From an uncultured Lachnospiraceae bacterium (GTDB lineage: Bacteria > Bacillota > Clostridia > Lachnospirales > Lachnospiraceae), in assembly GCA_947623185.1 (NCBI GenBank), contig CANQGL010000008.1:1-54372 (forward strand): DNA of 54,372 nt, given 5' to 3'. The position numbers and the translations under genes were made by a program. The notes beneath the pieces were generated by a model that saw only the letters and a program-made list of their open reading frames with translations, did not search any database and had not been told where the DNA came from. Below, one piece after another: positions 40,156 through 50,548 of the stretch. Every line of letters begins with the position of its first letter. Within the stretch, counting starts at the first letter, position 1.

Positions 40156-41109
40156 ATGGCTGGCAGACCAGGAAAAGCAGGACTTGACTACTTTGAATTG
40201 GATTGCCACGTGGATGAAAAGGTAGAGCTGATCGAAGCCGAATTTGGATTGAAAGGGTTTGCAATAGTTATCAAACTGTTTCAGTACATTTACTCAAGTT
40301 TTGGATACTATTGTAATTGGAACCCGGAAATATCAGTATTGTGGGCGTACCGTTTAGGGTGTACTCATGGTGTTGGACAAGGAAATGTTGATAAGAAGTA
40401 TGACGAATGTGCCTTATCCGGATTTCCGAAAAATTTGATTAATGAGGTTGTAGCGGCTTCGATCAGAAGGGGTATTTTTTCGGGAGATCTTTTCGATAAG
40501 TATCATATTCTGACATCATCAGGGATTCAGAAACGGTACATAAACGCCGTATCCAGACGTGAAAAGATAGACCTGATTAAAGAGTACCTTTTAATTGATG
40601 TGAGCAATAATTCAATTAATGTATGCATTAATTCAATTTGTGTTGACGGAAATTCAATTAATGCGTGCAGAAATTCACAGAGTAAAGAAAAGGAGATAAA
40701 AGAAAAAGAGAGTAAAGAAAATAAAAGTAAAGAAAAGGAAACTAAAGAAAAGGAGCTTATTAGAACAGATTCTATCGAATCTGTTTGTCAGACTGACGTC
40801 CGACGAGTGCTGGATGCGTGGAATGAATTACAAGCCTACGGTATTATCCCGATTGTCAGGGTCAAGGGTGAATCCGAAAGGATCAAAATGCTTAAGGCAC
40901 GGATTCGGCAATATGGAGTGGACAAGGTTTTGGAAGCTGTAGAGAAAATCAAAGTGAGTGATTATCTTCAGGGGAAGAACAGGCACAATTGGTCGATAAA
41001 GTTTGACTGGTTTGTCAGACCAAATAATTTTCCCAAAGTCCTGGAAGGAAACTACGACAACGGCACGCATGAGAAGAGAACTGTCTTTGACGAATGGAGG
41101 AGTGCTTGA
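40156..41109 (+). CDS. Replisome organizer / replication initiator (DUF4373, DnaD-like)
   Basis: The N-terminal DUF4373 domain reads GLDYFELDCHVDEKVELIEAEFGLKGFAIVIKLFQYIYSSFGYY. A Lys/Glu/Ser-rich linker of about 40 residues follows, then a DnaD/replication-type C-terminal region VLDAWNELQAYGIIPIVRV and DWFVRPNNFPKVLEGNYDN. Such proteins melt the phage origin and recruit the host helicase. Between the two domains the DNA carries four 21-bp iterons (40,609-40,680), a probable origin placed inside its own initiator gene. AACGGAGATAATAAA precedes the ATG. Confidence 0.87.
   Translation: MAGRPGKAGLDYFELDCHVDEKVELIEAEFGLKGFAIVIKLFQYIYSSFGYYCNWNPEISVLWAYRLGCTHGVGQGNVDKKYDECALSGFPKNLINEVVAASIRRGIFSGDLFDKYHILTSSGIQKRYINAVSRREKIDLIKEYLLIDVSNNSINVCINSICVDGNSINACRNSQSKEKEIKEKESKENKSKEKETKEKELIRTDSIESVCQTDVRRVLDAWNELQAYGIIPIVRVKGESERIKMLKARIRQYGVDKVLEAVEKIKVSDYLQGKNRHNWSIKFDWFVRPNNFPKVLEGNYDNGTHEKRTVFDEWRSA
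40609..40680. repeat. 21-bp iterons, candidate phage replication origin
   Basis: AATTCAATTAATG at 40609 and 40651, AATTCAATTTGTG at 40630, and a partial AATTCACAG at 40672. All four start exactly 21 bp apart (two helical turns), so bound protein would face the same side. They encode a 7-residue repeat (NSIN-type) in the organizer linker. Placement inside the initiator gene is the rule for many Firmicute phages. Confidence 0.72.
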
Positions 41110-41756
41110 TGACAAGGGATGAATCCAAAAAGTTGCTCATGGTCATTCAGGCGGCCTATCCAAATTTTAAACCGGAAAATAAAAGCGTCACTGTTGATAC
41201 ATGGTGGATCATGCTGTCCGATTATACATACGGGCAGGTAGAATCAGCGATCAAAGCATTTATACGAACCGATACCAAAGGATACGCTCCATCCATCGGC
41301 CAGATTATCGAAAAACTGCAATTGTTGTTCGGGGATACAGAAATCAATGAAATGGCCGCATGGGGAATGGTCCTAAAGGCAATACGAAATTCCAGTTATC
41401 ATGCCGAGGAAGAGTTTGCAAAACTGCCGCCAGTCATCCAAAGGACCATAGGTGACCCAAACCAGTTAAGAGAATGGGCGCTCACGAATGATCCCGATGG
41501 AAAAGCATTGAATGTGATACAGTCTCATTTTTCCAGGGCATATAGGCAAGAGGCCATGAGAGCAAAAGAACTAAGCAAAATGGATCCCAAGCTTTTGCAG
41601 CTTGTGCAAGGAGCAGCAGAATTATTGACGTATCAGCCAAAAAAGGAGATTCCAGAGAAAACGAGCATGGAGGAATGGCAGCCATTGTCCGAACAGGCAC
41701 AAGAGAAAATCAAAAGAGTAAAAGAGAAATTAGGAGGGGGACAAGGTGGAGGATAA
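41109..41756 (+). CDS. Helicase-loader-like phage replication protein (G39P-type)
   Basis: TRDESKKLLMVIQAAYPNFKPENKSVTVDTWWIMLSDYTYGQVESAIKAFIRTDTKGYAPSIGQIIEKL matches the N-terminal domain of phage helicase loaders/inhibitors related to SPP1 G39P. The C-terminal half is helical and unassigned. ATG in a TGATG overlap with the organizer, with GGAGGAG upstream. Length 215 aa. Probably loads the host or a phage helicase at the origin. Confidence 0.75.
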   Translation: MTRDESKKLLMVIQAAYPNFKPENKSVTVDTWWIMLSDYTYGQVESAIKAFIRTDTKGYAPSIGQIIEKLQLLFGDTEINEMAAWGMVLKAIRNSSYHAEEEFAKLPPVIQRTIGDPNQLREWALTNDPDGKALNVIQSHFSRAYRQEAMRAKELSKMDPKLLQLVQGAAELLTYQPKKEIPEKTSMEEWQPLSEQAQEKIKRVKEKLGGGQGGG

Positions 41757-42174
41757 GATCATCATATACACAGATGGTTCCGCGCTCCGTAATGGATCTT
41801 CCGATTCCGGCTGCGGTTGGGCCTGCAAGCTGATTTACCGTGGTTACACGAAAATGAAATCCGGAAGAAACATCGGGAAGACCAATAACCAGATGGAGAT
41901 GATGGCGGTCTTGATGGCTATGCGGAGCATTACGAACCCATCTATTCCGGTTGAGGTTATCTCGGACAGTAAATATGTTGTCGATACCATGAACGGATTG
42001 TATTCCATCAACAAGAACCACGAACTGTGGGACGAGTTGATGGAGGAACGCAAGCGGTTCCGGGATATACGGTTCACGTGGGTAAAAGGCCATGACAAGG
42101 ATCAGCACAACATAGATGTGGATCGCGAGGCCGTGCGGCAGTCAAGACTTATTCAGAGTCAAACTGTAGTATGA
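41746..42174 (+). CDS. rnhA: Ribonuclease HI
   Basis: Degrades RNA in RNA-DNA hybrids, e.g. replication primers. IIIYTDGSALRNG carries D10, NNQMEMMAVLMAM carries E51, VISDSKYVVDTM carries D74, and HNIDVDREA the final Asp: the full DEDD set. 142 aa, minimal length. GTG start after AGGAGGGGGACAAG inside the preceding gene's end. Confidence 0.93.
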   Translation: MEDKIIIYTDGSALRNGSSDSGCGWACKLIYRGYTKMKSGRNIGKTNNQMEMMAVLMAMRSITNPSIPVEVISDSKYVVDTMNGLYSINKNHELWDELMEERKRFRDIRFTWVKGHDKDQHNIDVDREAVRQSRLIQSQTVV

Positions 42175-42304
42175 AGGATTTTTGACCGAAAACGGGTTTT
42201 TATGGTTGCGGTCGATAAAATTACCACGCGGCACAGAAAAACGGTCGGAAAATGATTTTAAGAAATAACTACGTTATGCTTCAGAACAAATATGAGGTGG
42301 TGAG

Positions 42305-42577
42305 ATGATGGCTAAAGCGGTTTTGGTTATGGATATGCCGAAAGACTGCTATGACTGCCAATTAGGAGTGATTGCAGACTGGACAAATGAATTATTCTGT
42401 GCTGGAAAAGATAAGGCAGTGAACAACTGTATTCCAAACAAAAAGCCAGATGGGTGTCCGCTGAAGCTTATGCCGGAGAAGGCGGTTAAAAGCATTCATG
42501 ATTCAGATGAAATGTGGTTCTGGAATCAAGGCTGGAACGCCTGCATTGACAAGATTCTGGGCGGGATGGGAGGTTGA
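42305..42577 (+). CDS. Cys-rich phage protein, 90 aa (paralogue at 50,849)
   Basis: MAKAVLVMDMPKDCYDCQLGV then FCAGKD and GCPLKLMPEKAV. Same architecture as the 79-aa protein at 50,849 (VIDNPEKCGKCPIV, WCPLKPM), so the phage keeps two family members. Cys spacing suggests a metal site. GAGGTGGTGAG before the ATG pair. The 130 bp before it hold no gene. Function unknown. Confidence 0.72.
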   Translation: MMAKAVLVMDMPKDCYDCQLGVIADWTNELFCAGKDKAVNNCIPNKKPDGCPLKLMPEKAVKSIHDSDEMWFWNQGWNACIDKILGGMGG

Positions 42578-42584
42578 ACATTTA

Positions 42585-43019
42585 ATGCCGGAAATTTTGC
42601 AAGAACATGAAAGAAAGGCGAGAAATCCACACATATGCGACTATTGCGGCGAAGCGATTGAAAAGGGCGAAATATACGAATGGGCGAAGCTAAAATACGA
42701 GGGGGTAATTTACGAGTGGAAAAACCACAAGAAATGCGGATTTATAGCCTCGGAGTTGTGGAGTTACATCGACCCGGACAATGGAATGACTGAGGAAGAT
42801 TTCCAAGAAGGATGCCGTGAATTTTGCCATGCTTTTGTTTGCCCTGACTGTGAACAGTACAATAAAGAATTTGAAGACTGCGAAAAAGATGAATCGTATT
42901 GCATTGATAAGATATATGGTTTTCTGCAAGCGCACGAACTTTACAAAGACCGTCGGGAAGGCTGGTTTGATGTCTGGAAATGCAAGGACAAGCCATCTAA
43001 CGAGGCGCCGAATAAGTAG
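42585..43019 (+). CDS. Cys-rich phage protein, 144 aa
   Basis: MPEILQEHERKARNPHICDYCGEAIEKGEIYEWAKLKYEG with a zinc-binding CDYC and later CPDCEQYNKEFEDC. This opening is shared by phage proteins that bind a metal near the N-terminus. Start by GGGAGG 11 bp before ATG 42585. Function unknown. Confidence 0.7.
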   Translation: MPEILQEHERKARNPHICDYCGEAIEKGEIYEWAKLKYEGVIYEWKNHKKCGFIASELWSYIDPDNGMTEEDFQEGCREFCHAFVCPDCEQYNKEFEDCEKDESYCIDKIYGFLQAHELYKDRREGWFDVWKCKDKPSNEAPNK

Positions 43020-43032
43020 AAGGAGGAACGCG

Positions 43033-43323
43033 ATGTTTGACCATATAATCGATAAGATTACAGATACTTTGACGCAGGAACGTGAAGAAGTCATATGAGC
43101 TGAGTTTGAGGAATTAGGGTATCAGCGTAGTCAGATATTGGAGCACCCGGAACAATTTAGTTTGATACGAAATGGAGAATGGGACATGTTTTGTCTGGCA
43201 AACGGGAAAGAGTTGTTTGGAGTGCGAACCACATATGAATCATTATCGGGAAGCAAGTATGAGATGAAAATTGAAGTGCGCGAATTGGGCAACCAATTTT
43301 TGAAAGAGGGTGAAACTGATTGA
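43033..43323 (+). pseudogene. Small phage gene interrupted by an in-frame TGA
   Basis: AGGAGG and ATG 43033 start MFDHIIDKITDTLTQEREEV, then TGA at 43096-43098, then AEFEELGYQRSQILEHPEQF and onward in the same frame to 43323. Both halves look coding and continuous, so a single sense codon (for example CGA or TGG) seems to have changed to TGA. A TTG at 43138 could restart the second half (61 aa: EHPEQFSLIRNGEWDMFCL). Function unknown. Confidence 0.62.
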
Positions 43324-43766
43324 GGGAGACATTGTTCAAAGCAAAGCGAGTTGACAACGAGGATTGGGTGCGCGGATATTATTTGGAATGCGCAGGGGAA
43401 ACATACATATGCGAAAATCCTATTTTGCTTTCCGAGACGCGATCAATGGAAGGTGAAATGTATGGATTTGATGGCTTTTATGAAGTTATCCCGGAAACTA
43501 TGTGCCTTAATTCTAAATTGAGGGATATGAGAGGAATCATGATATTCGAGGGAGATATTATCGAGATCAAAGGTAATTATTCTGCCGATGTAATAGGGAA
43601 TTGGGAAGTTTACTTCTCGGATATTTGCAATAATTGGAGTTTACGGAGAAATGAAGAATACCATACCTGTCATTTATCGTTTAGCGATTTGAACGGTTTC
43701 AATGAGGATTCGGTTATTATTGGGAATGTGTATGATAACCCAGAGTTGATGAAAGAGGGTGAGTAA
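43320..43766 (+). CDS. YopX-family phage protein
   Basis: 148 aa. LFKAKRVDNEDWVRGYYLE, VIPETMCLNSKLRDMRGIMIFEGDIIEIKG and VIIGNVYDNPELM are YopX signatures (beta-rich protein of phages, role unknown). TTG start overlapping the previous TGA, after AAAGAGGGTGA. Confidence 0.85.
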   Translation: MRETLFKAKRVDNEDWVRGYYLECAGETYICENPILLSETRSMEGEMYGFDGFYEVIPETMCLNSKLRDMRGIMIFEGDIIEIKGNYSADVIGNWEVYFSDICNNWSLRRNEEYHTCHLSFSDLNGFNEDSVIIGNVYDNPELMKEGE

Positions 43767-44525
43767 ATGAACGAAATGATAGCGGTAAACATGGATACCC
43801 AGACGGTATCAGCGAGAGAATTGCATAAGATTGTAGGAAGCACGGAAAGATTTGCAAATTGGTTTGAGCGTCAGTTGCAATACGGCTTTACGGATGGTGA
43901 AGATTACACCTCTGTAAAAGTTTTAACGGAGGTTCAAAATAACGGTGGTGTGCAGGTGAGAGAGTTGCAAGACTATTTCCTGTCTGTAGACATGGCGAAA
44001 CATATTTGCATGGTGCAGAGGACAGAAAAGGCAAAAGAGGTTAGACAGTACCTTATCGACCTTGAGAAAGCGTGGAATACTCCGGAGCAGGTCATGGCGA
44101 GGGCGCTTAGACTGGCAGACCAAACTATCAGCCGGCTGAAAGAACACAACACGGCGCTGATAAAAGAAAACAGAGAAATGAGACCTGCTAAAATATTTGC
44201 CGACTCTGTAAGCGTATCGAATACAACAATCCTTATCGGAGAACTGGCGAAAATCATCAAACAGAATGGCGTAGATATTGGCCAGAACCGGCTTTTTGAA
44301 TGGATGAGAAAAAACGAATACCTGATTAGCCGCAACGGGACTGATTACAATATGCCGACGCAAAAATCCATGAACTTAAAATTGTTCGAGATCAAGGAGC
44401 GGACGATTAACAATCCGGACGGGAGCATAAGGATCACGAAAACCGTATTGGTCACAGGAAAAGGGCAATTGTATTTCGTCAATAAGTTTCTCGGAAAAGA
44501 ACAGGCAAGCGATGGAGGTGAATAA
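43767..44525 (+). CDS. Phage antirepressor (AntA/AntB plus KilAC)
   Basis: 252 aa. Residues ~10-90 form an AntA/AntB domain (QTVSARELHKIVGSTERFANWFERQLQYGFTDGEDY), and ~130-245 a KilAC domain (GQNRLFEWMRKNEYLIS, GKGQLYFVNKFLG). Such proteins counter the CI repressor, usually by direct binding, and help switch to lytic growth. ATG directly after the YopX stop, with GAGGGTGAG upstream. Regulation by SOS or a second repressor cannot be seen. Confidence 0.92.
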   Translation: MNEMIAVNMDTQTVSARELHKIVGSTERFANWFERQLQYGFTDGEDYTSVKVLTEVQNNGGVQVRELQDYFLSVDMAKHICMVQRTEKAKEVRQYLIDLEKAWNTPEQVMARALRLADQTISRLKEHNTALIKENREMRPAKIFADSVSVSNTTILIGELAKIIKQNGVDIGQNRLFEWMRKNEYLISRNGTDYNMPTQKSMNLKLFEIKERTINNPDGSIRITKTVLVTGKGQLYFVNKFLGKEQASDGGE

Positions 44526-44533
44526 TTGGACTA

Positions 44534-45109
44534 ATGGTGATCGGAGTAGACAAAGCGCAGCAGCAGGGAAAGCATGAATTAAAGCATCGGCAGCTTATCG
44601 AGATGGGGCATGAACTCATAAATATTCCTGTCCCGGTCGGGGACTACATACAGATTACTCCAAAAATTCAGGAGGTTATTGACCGGCGCAGGAGTAAACT
44701 GAAAAAGATGGATTTAATTGGACTGATTAATATATCAGTGGATACAAAAAGGGACTGCGAGGAATTATACCAGTGTTTAATGCAGGGGCATAAAAGGTTT
44801 TCCGATTCCTGCTTTCTAGCTCACAATAATGGAATCCGTTTAGTGATTCTGGTAGAAAATCTTGACGGCATAACCTCTATTGATAACTTTGGCAGGTGGC
44901 GGAATGACAAGAGGTGGATGAGTTATTACAGGATGAAAAGGAAAGCTGAGAATTTGGGGGAAAAGCCTCCGAAACCTCCGGCGAAACCGTCACAGTTAAA
45001 ACAGATTATGTGGACAATGAAACAAAAGTACGGGACAGAATTTGCCTTCTGTCGCCCTGAAGATACAGCCGAAGAAATTATAAAAATCTTGACAAAGGCA
45101 GACAAATAA
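44534..45109 (+). CDS. ERCC4-domain nuclease
   Basis: 191 aa. MVIGVDKAQQQGKHELKHRQLIEMGHELINIPVPVGDY and NISVDTKRDCEELYQCLMQGHKRFSDSCFLAHNNGIRLVILVENLDGI match phage ERCC4 (XPF-type) nuclease domains that cut branched DNA. The usual DTRQ of the first strand is VDKAQ here. A Pro-rich linker precedes a C-terminal helix-hairpin-like region. GGAGGTG lies 12 bp before the ATG. Confidence 0.78.
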   Translation: MVIGVDKAQQQGKHELKHRQLIEMGHELINIPVPVGDYIQITPKIQEVIDRRRSKLKKMDLIGLINISVDTKRDCEELYQCLMQGHKRFSDSCFLAHNNGIRLVILVENLDGITSIDNFGRWRNDKRWMSYYRMKRKAENLGEKPPKPPAKPSQLKQIMWTMKQKYGTEFAFCRPEDTAEEIIKILTKADK

Positions 45110-45221
45110 ATTCTTAATACACTTTAGATAAAAGATTTTAGATTACATAGGATATGCCGGTTCCGGTATAGGATCCAAGCGATAATTTAAATTTCATACA
45201 GGGAAAATGAGGAGGGTAAAG

Positions 45222-45478
45222 ATGGATATTCAGCGAGCCATCGAGTGGCAACATGCATTTCAATCGACATACAAGAATTACCCGCCGGAAGCAACCGAGG
45301 CGGTCAATATAGCTATACAGGCGCTGGAAAAGCAGATTCCGAAAATTCCGGTGGGAGTAAGAGTTGGAGTTAATACCATAGTAGATAGCTGCCCAAGTTG
45401 TGGTAATGCGCTTTGTGTAAAAGGTGATTATTGCCCGAATTGCGGACAGGCCATTTTGTGGGAGGACGCGAATGATTG

Positions 45479-45479
<1 letters not shown>
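45222..45479 (+). CDS. Zinc-ribbon phage protein, 85 aa
   Basis: MDIQRAIEWQHAFQSTYKN, then CPSCGNALCVKGDYCPNCGQAI, a double CxxC ribbon of the type repeated in several proteins downstream. GAGGAGGG sits six bp before ATG 45222. The 112 bp before hold no gene but a near-palindrome around CCGGTTCCGG (about 45,160). Confidence 0.75.
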
Positions 45480-47150
<1,671 letters not shown>

Positions 47151-47154
<4 letters not shown>

Positions 47155-47465
47155 ACGCAGTACATGATGATGTGGTGAAACTGGTTGACAAGGAGTTGGA
47201 ATCGGCGAACAAGAAGTTTCCGATGTTCCGGTCGGCTCATGAGGGTTGTGCGGTTATTCTGGAAGAATTGGAAGAGGCACGTGATGAAATGGTGAACACA
47301 GAATTATTTTACAATCATTTGTGGAAAACCGTCAAAGAAAACAGTGACTTTGGGAGCCTTTTGGATGCGATTCAAGTGAAGGCAGAGTCACTCGCCTGCG
47401 AAGCAATCCAAGTGGCGGCTATGGCGAAGAAGTTTCAAGAGAGCATGGAGAAATTCAATGGGTAA
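47151..47465 (+). CDS. Helical phage protein, 104 aa
   Basis: FRSAHEGCAVILEELEEARDEM followed by ACEAIQVAAMAKKFQESM, an all-helical EExxE-rich protein that weakly recalls MazG-type pyrophosphatases but lacks a convincing active site. AGGAGGCAAGG before the ATG. Function unknown. Confidence 0.72.
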
Positions 47466-48563
47466 TCATCCAAAACACACACAATATGATTTACGCCAAA
47501 TGCAGAGTCTGCCACTCTCCGCCAAAATCAAAATGACGGAGCGCCGAATACAGGAATGGTATGACGCATTCGACGAGCAGGTGTATGTATCATTTTCTGG
47601 TGGGAAAGACAGTACGGTGTTGCTGGATATTGCAAGGCGGCTATATCCAGATATTGAAGCGGTTTTTGTGGATACTGGGTTGGAATATCCATCCGTACGG
47701 AAGTTTGCCATATCAAATGACAATGTGACGGCGCTGAAGCCGAAAGTGCTATTCAGAGACGTGGTATCTAGGTACGGATATCCGCTTATCAGTAAAAAGA
47801 TAGCCGGTTATGTATATAGCGCGAAACGCAACGGCAACTGCATGAGAGCAAAATACTTGCGAGGAGAAATCAAGGATACGATTTTTGGCGGTGGTGGAAA
47901 GTATAGTTTTCTCATTGACGCTCCGTTTTTGACATCTGATTATTGCTGTGATGCCATGAAGGAAGAACCGTTGCGCCGCTATCAAAAACTATCAGGTAAA
48001 AAGCCTATCATTGGCACAAAAGCAGACGAAAGCAAAAGCCGGATGCTCGATTGGCTACACAGGGGGTGCAATGCGTTTTCGGGAGATCAGGTATCAAGGC
48101 CACTGTCGTTCTGGAAAGGTAATGACGTACTTACATACATACACGAAAACAACCTAGGAATAGCTGAAATATACGGGGAAATTGTTCCGAACAATGAAGG
48201 AATAGCCGGCCAGATAAACATCTATGATTATCTCAGCGATTATACCGGCTGTCAATTCTGTACCACCGGATGCAAGCGGACAGGCTGCATATTCTGCTTA
48301 TTCGGCATCACGCAAGACCTTGGCAGGATTAAAAATCTTCAAAAGCAGGAGCCTATACTCGCGGATTATGTATTGCGGGGGGGGGAGAATTCGGTGATGA
48401 TGGCATGTGGAGACCCAGTAAAACCGGAATGGGATATTGGTTCGTGCTTGATTGGCTCGCGCTTCACAGAATTGTGGTTCCGTATGAAAACGCAGACCAT
48501 TACAGAGATACATATGGGAACGAAAAGACGAAAGATATTTTAAGCAAAGAAATGAGTTTTTGA
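47458..48563 (+). pseudogene. PAPS-reductase-like PP-loop gene with a frameshifting G9 tract
   Basis: The PP-loop SFSGGKDST (~45-53) binds ATP/PAPS; a Cys cluster CQFCTTGCKRTGCIFC suggests an iron or zinc centre. Phage members of this family are thought to act in DNA or tRNA sulfur chemistry, unproven. Nine G at 48377-48385 shift the frame: the frame-0 reading ends at 48543 with an unrelated tail, while the +2 frame gives the typical end GEFGDDGMWRPSKTGMGYWF, FVLDWLALHR and a stop at 48561-48563. G7 or G10 would restore it. Either phase variation or a read error at the homopolymer. Confidence 0.85.
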
Positions 48564-48602
48564 AAGAAAGGAGGCCGGAGCCACTGGCCAGTGTAAAAGG
48601 AT

Positions 48603-49397
48603 ATGAGAAGCAAAATTAAGTGCGAGTTATACAATGACAACTTCCAAAATTGGAAAAAATATCCAATCCAAAAAGCACAGTTAGTTATTTCGGACATACC
48701 GTATGGGGTTGGAAATCGATTCTACGGAAGTTCTCCATTATGGTATGTGAACGGAGATAATCGGAACGGTGAGAGCGACAAGGCCGGGAAAGCCGCTTTT
48801 TACTCAGATTTCAATTTCAACCTGTATGAATATTTCCATTTCTGCCACAGGCTGCTGAAAAAAGAGGACAAGCGCCCAATCCAGAGAGGAAAAAGCGGAG
48901 ACTCGCCGTGCATGATCGTGTTTTGTGCTTTTGAGCAAATGCAGACGCTTATCACTGCGGCGGCAAAGCATGGATTTGTCCACTATATACCGTTGATTTT
49001 CGTCAAGAATTACAGCCCGCAGGTTCTGAAAGCCAATATGCGGATATGTGGGGCAACAGAATATGCGTTGCTGTTTTATCGGGACAGGCTCCCGAAGTTT
49101 AGAAATGACGGGAAGATGGTTTTCAACTGGTTTCCGTGGGAGCGCGACGGAGCAGAAATACCGAAAATTCATCCGGCACAGAAGCCGGTCAAATTGCTCC
49201 GGCGGCTTATCGAGATTTTTACAGACGAGGGTGATGTTGTTATTGATCCGGTAGCTGGCAGCGGAACGACACTTCGGGCAGCGGCGGAAAAGGGCTGTGG
49301 TCACTGTAAGGTCTGGGCTAACTGCGACCCTCCTATGTGCGCACGAAAAACCGTGATCCACGCAATTAGATCGCAGAGCCCATCGGCGGACCATTAG
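48603..49397 (+). CDS. DNA methyltransferase, beta-class
   Basis: 264 aa. Catalytic motif IV SDIPYG (31-35) comes first and the SAM motif DPVAGSGTTLRAAAE (~213-227) last, the beta-class order of N6-adenine or N4-cytosine methylases. The usual end (a strand that completes the SAM fold) is replaced by a Cys-rich EKGCGHCKVWANCDPPMC tail, which suggests a 3' truncation or recombination. No restriction partner visible. Ribosome site weak (AAAAGGAT). Confidence 0.84.
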   Translation: MRSKIKCELYNDNFQNWKKYPIQKAQLVISDIPYGVGNRFYGSSPLWYVNGDNRNGESDKAGKAAFYSDFNFNLYEYFHFCHRLLKKEDKRPIQRGKSGDSPCMIVFCAFEQMQTLITAAAKHGFVHYIPLIFVKNYSPQVLKANMRICGATEYALLFYRDRLPKFRNDGKMVFNWFPWERDGAEIPKIHPAQKPVKLLRRLIEIFTDEGDVVIDPVAGSGTTLRAAAEKGCGHCKVWANCDPPMCARKTVIHAIRSQSPSADH

Positions 49398-49575
49398 CCT
49401 GTAGGTAACCAATCCACGAATAACAGAGTGGCCAACTGCCGGGGACTGTAAAATCAGAGCCCTTTTCCGGCGCTGTCAGACGACAAAAATGTGAGACTTG
49501 TCAGGGGAAGAAAAAAGTTTGTGAAATACAAATTTACCGCTTGACAAAAGTCACTTCATAACAGGAGGCGAGAGA

Positions 49576-50253
49576 ATGGACAAAAGCCAAGCGTCAACAG
49601 CGTTTGACGTGATGAAGCAATATTTGATTCGTGGTGCCGAATTGGTGGGCGAGTATGAGGTTCCGATGCTTCCAGCGGTCAATGTGCGCCCGGAGGATAC
49701 AGTAAGTTTTCGGGAGTCGTTCAGCCGGAAAATAAAGAACCATAGGCAGTTGAATGTATCGTTTTATGAGGACGATCAATGCTTTACATCGCTGTGGAAC
49801 CAGCCGGATAAATACATAGAACACTTGCGCTGCTTTGGAAGCATATGTAGCCCGGATTTCACGATTTCAGATGGTATGTCCAAGGCGCTCAACATTTACA
49901 ACCATTACAGAAATCACGCCCTGGGACATTACCTTTCGATGAATGGAATAACGGTTATCCCGTCGGTATCACTCTGCAATGTTCGTGAGTTTGATTGGTG
50001 TCTCAGCGGCCTGCCTATGCACAGCACCCTAGCAGTATGCACGAATGGCCGTGTAAGAGCCAGGGCATCACGCCTGGAATTCTGCGAGGCATACTACGAG
50101 ATGTGCCGGAGATTGGAACCGTTGAGAGTTGTGATTGTCGGCCACATGCCGGAGGAACTGCAAAGCCCGGTGGAAGTTATCAATCTTAAGAGCCGGAACC
50201 AAAAGATGAATGAGCGATTCACAAAAGGAGATATTGATGGAGATATTGCATAA
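49576..50253 (+). CDS. DUF4417-family phage protein
   Basis: 225 aa. AELVGEYEVPMLPAVNVRPEDTVSF, CFTSLWNQPDKYIEHLRCFG, ICSPDFTISDGM and GITVIPSVS match DUF4417, widespread in Clostridial phages, unknown function. ACAGGAGGCGAGAG precedes the ATG. The 178 bp before it hold no gene. Confidence 0.87.
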   Translation: MDKSQASTAFDVMKQYLIRGAELVGEYEVPMLPAVNVRPEDTVSFRESFSRKIKNHRQLNVSFYEDDQCFTSLWNQPDKYIEHLRCFGSICSPDFTISDGMSKALNIYNHYRNHALGHYLSMNGITVIPSVSLCNVREFDWCLSGLPMHSTLAVCTNGRVRARASRLEFCEAYYEMCRRLEPLRVVIVGHMPEELQSPVEVINLKSRNQKMNERFTKGDIDGDIA

Positions 50254-50545
50254 ATGTGTGATTGGATTATTGCATGATTATGATGCGAGTTACCTTGTAT
50301 CACTTGATGGATTGAAAGAACATATACAGGAAAATATCGGACATAACGAGTGGCTTGATAAAGACCATATTTTCAGAGATTGCGAAGAACTTAAATCAAA
50401 ATTATGGAGTTTAGGCGATTATGCAGATAAGCGAAAAGCCACTGACTTGAGAAGGTTCGACTTTTGTCCAGAATGCGGGAAGAAAATTGACTGGAAAGCC
50501 ATTGGAAATAGCACAATAAATGAGAGGTTCCAGAATGGAGAGTAA
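50237..50545 (+). CDS. Phage protein with C-terminal zinc half-ribbon, 102 aa
   Basis: MEILHKCVIGLLHDYDASYLVSLDGLKEHI then FCPECGKKIDWKAI, a 'CPxCGKxIDW' half-ribbon shared with several genes in this stretch. AAAGGAGATATTG sets the start at 50237 rather than earlier codons inside the preceding gene. Confidence 0.7.
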   Translation: MEILHKCVIGLLHDYDASYLVSLDGLKEHIQENIGHNEWLDKDHIFRDCEELKSKLWSLGDYADKRKATDLRRFDFCPECGKKIDWKAIGNSTINERFQNGE

Positions 50546-50548
50546 AGT

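Noticed and set aside
33639-43098. Stop-codon (TGA) reassignment in the phage
   Set aside because: Two in-frame TGA codons were seen, but many phage genes here end with TGA at tight junctions, so TGA functions as stop.
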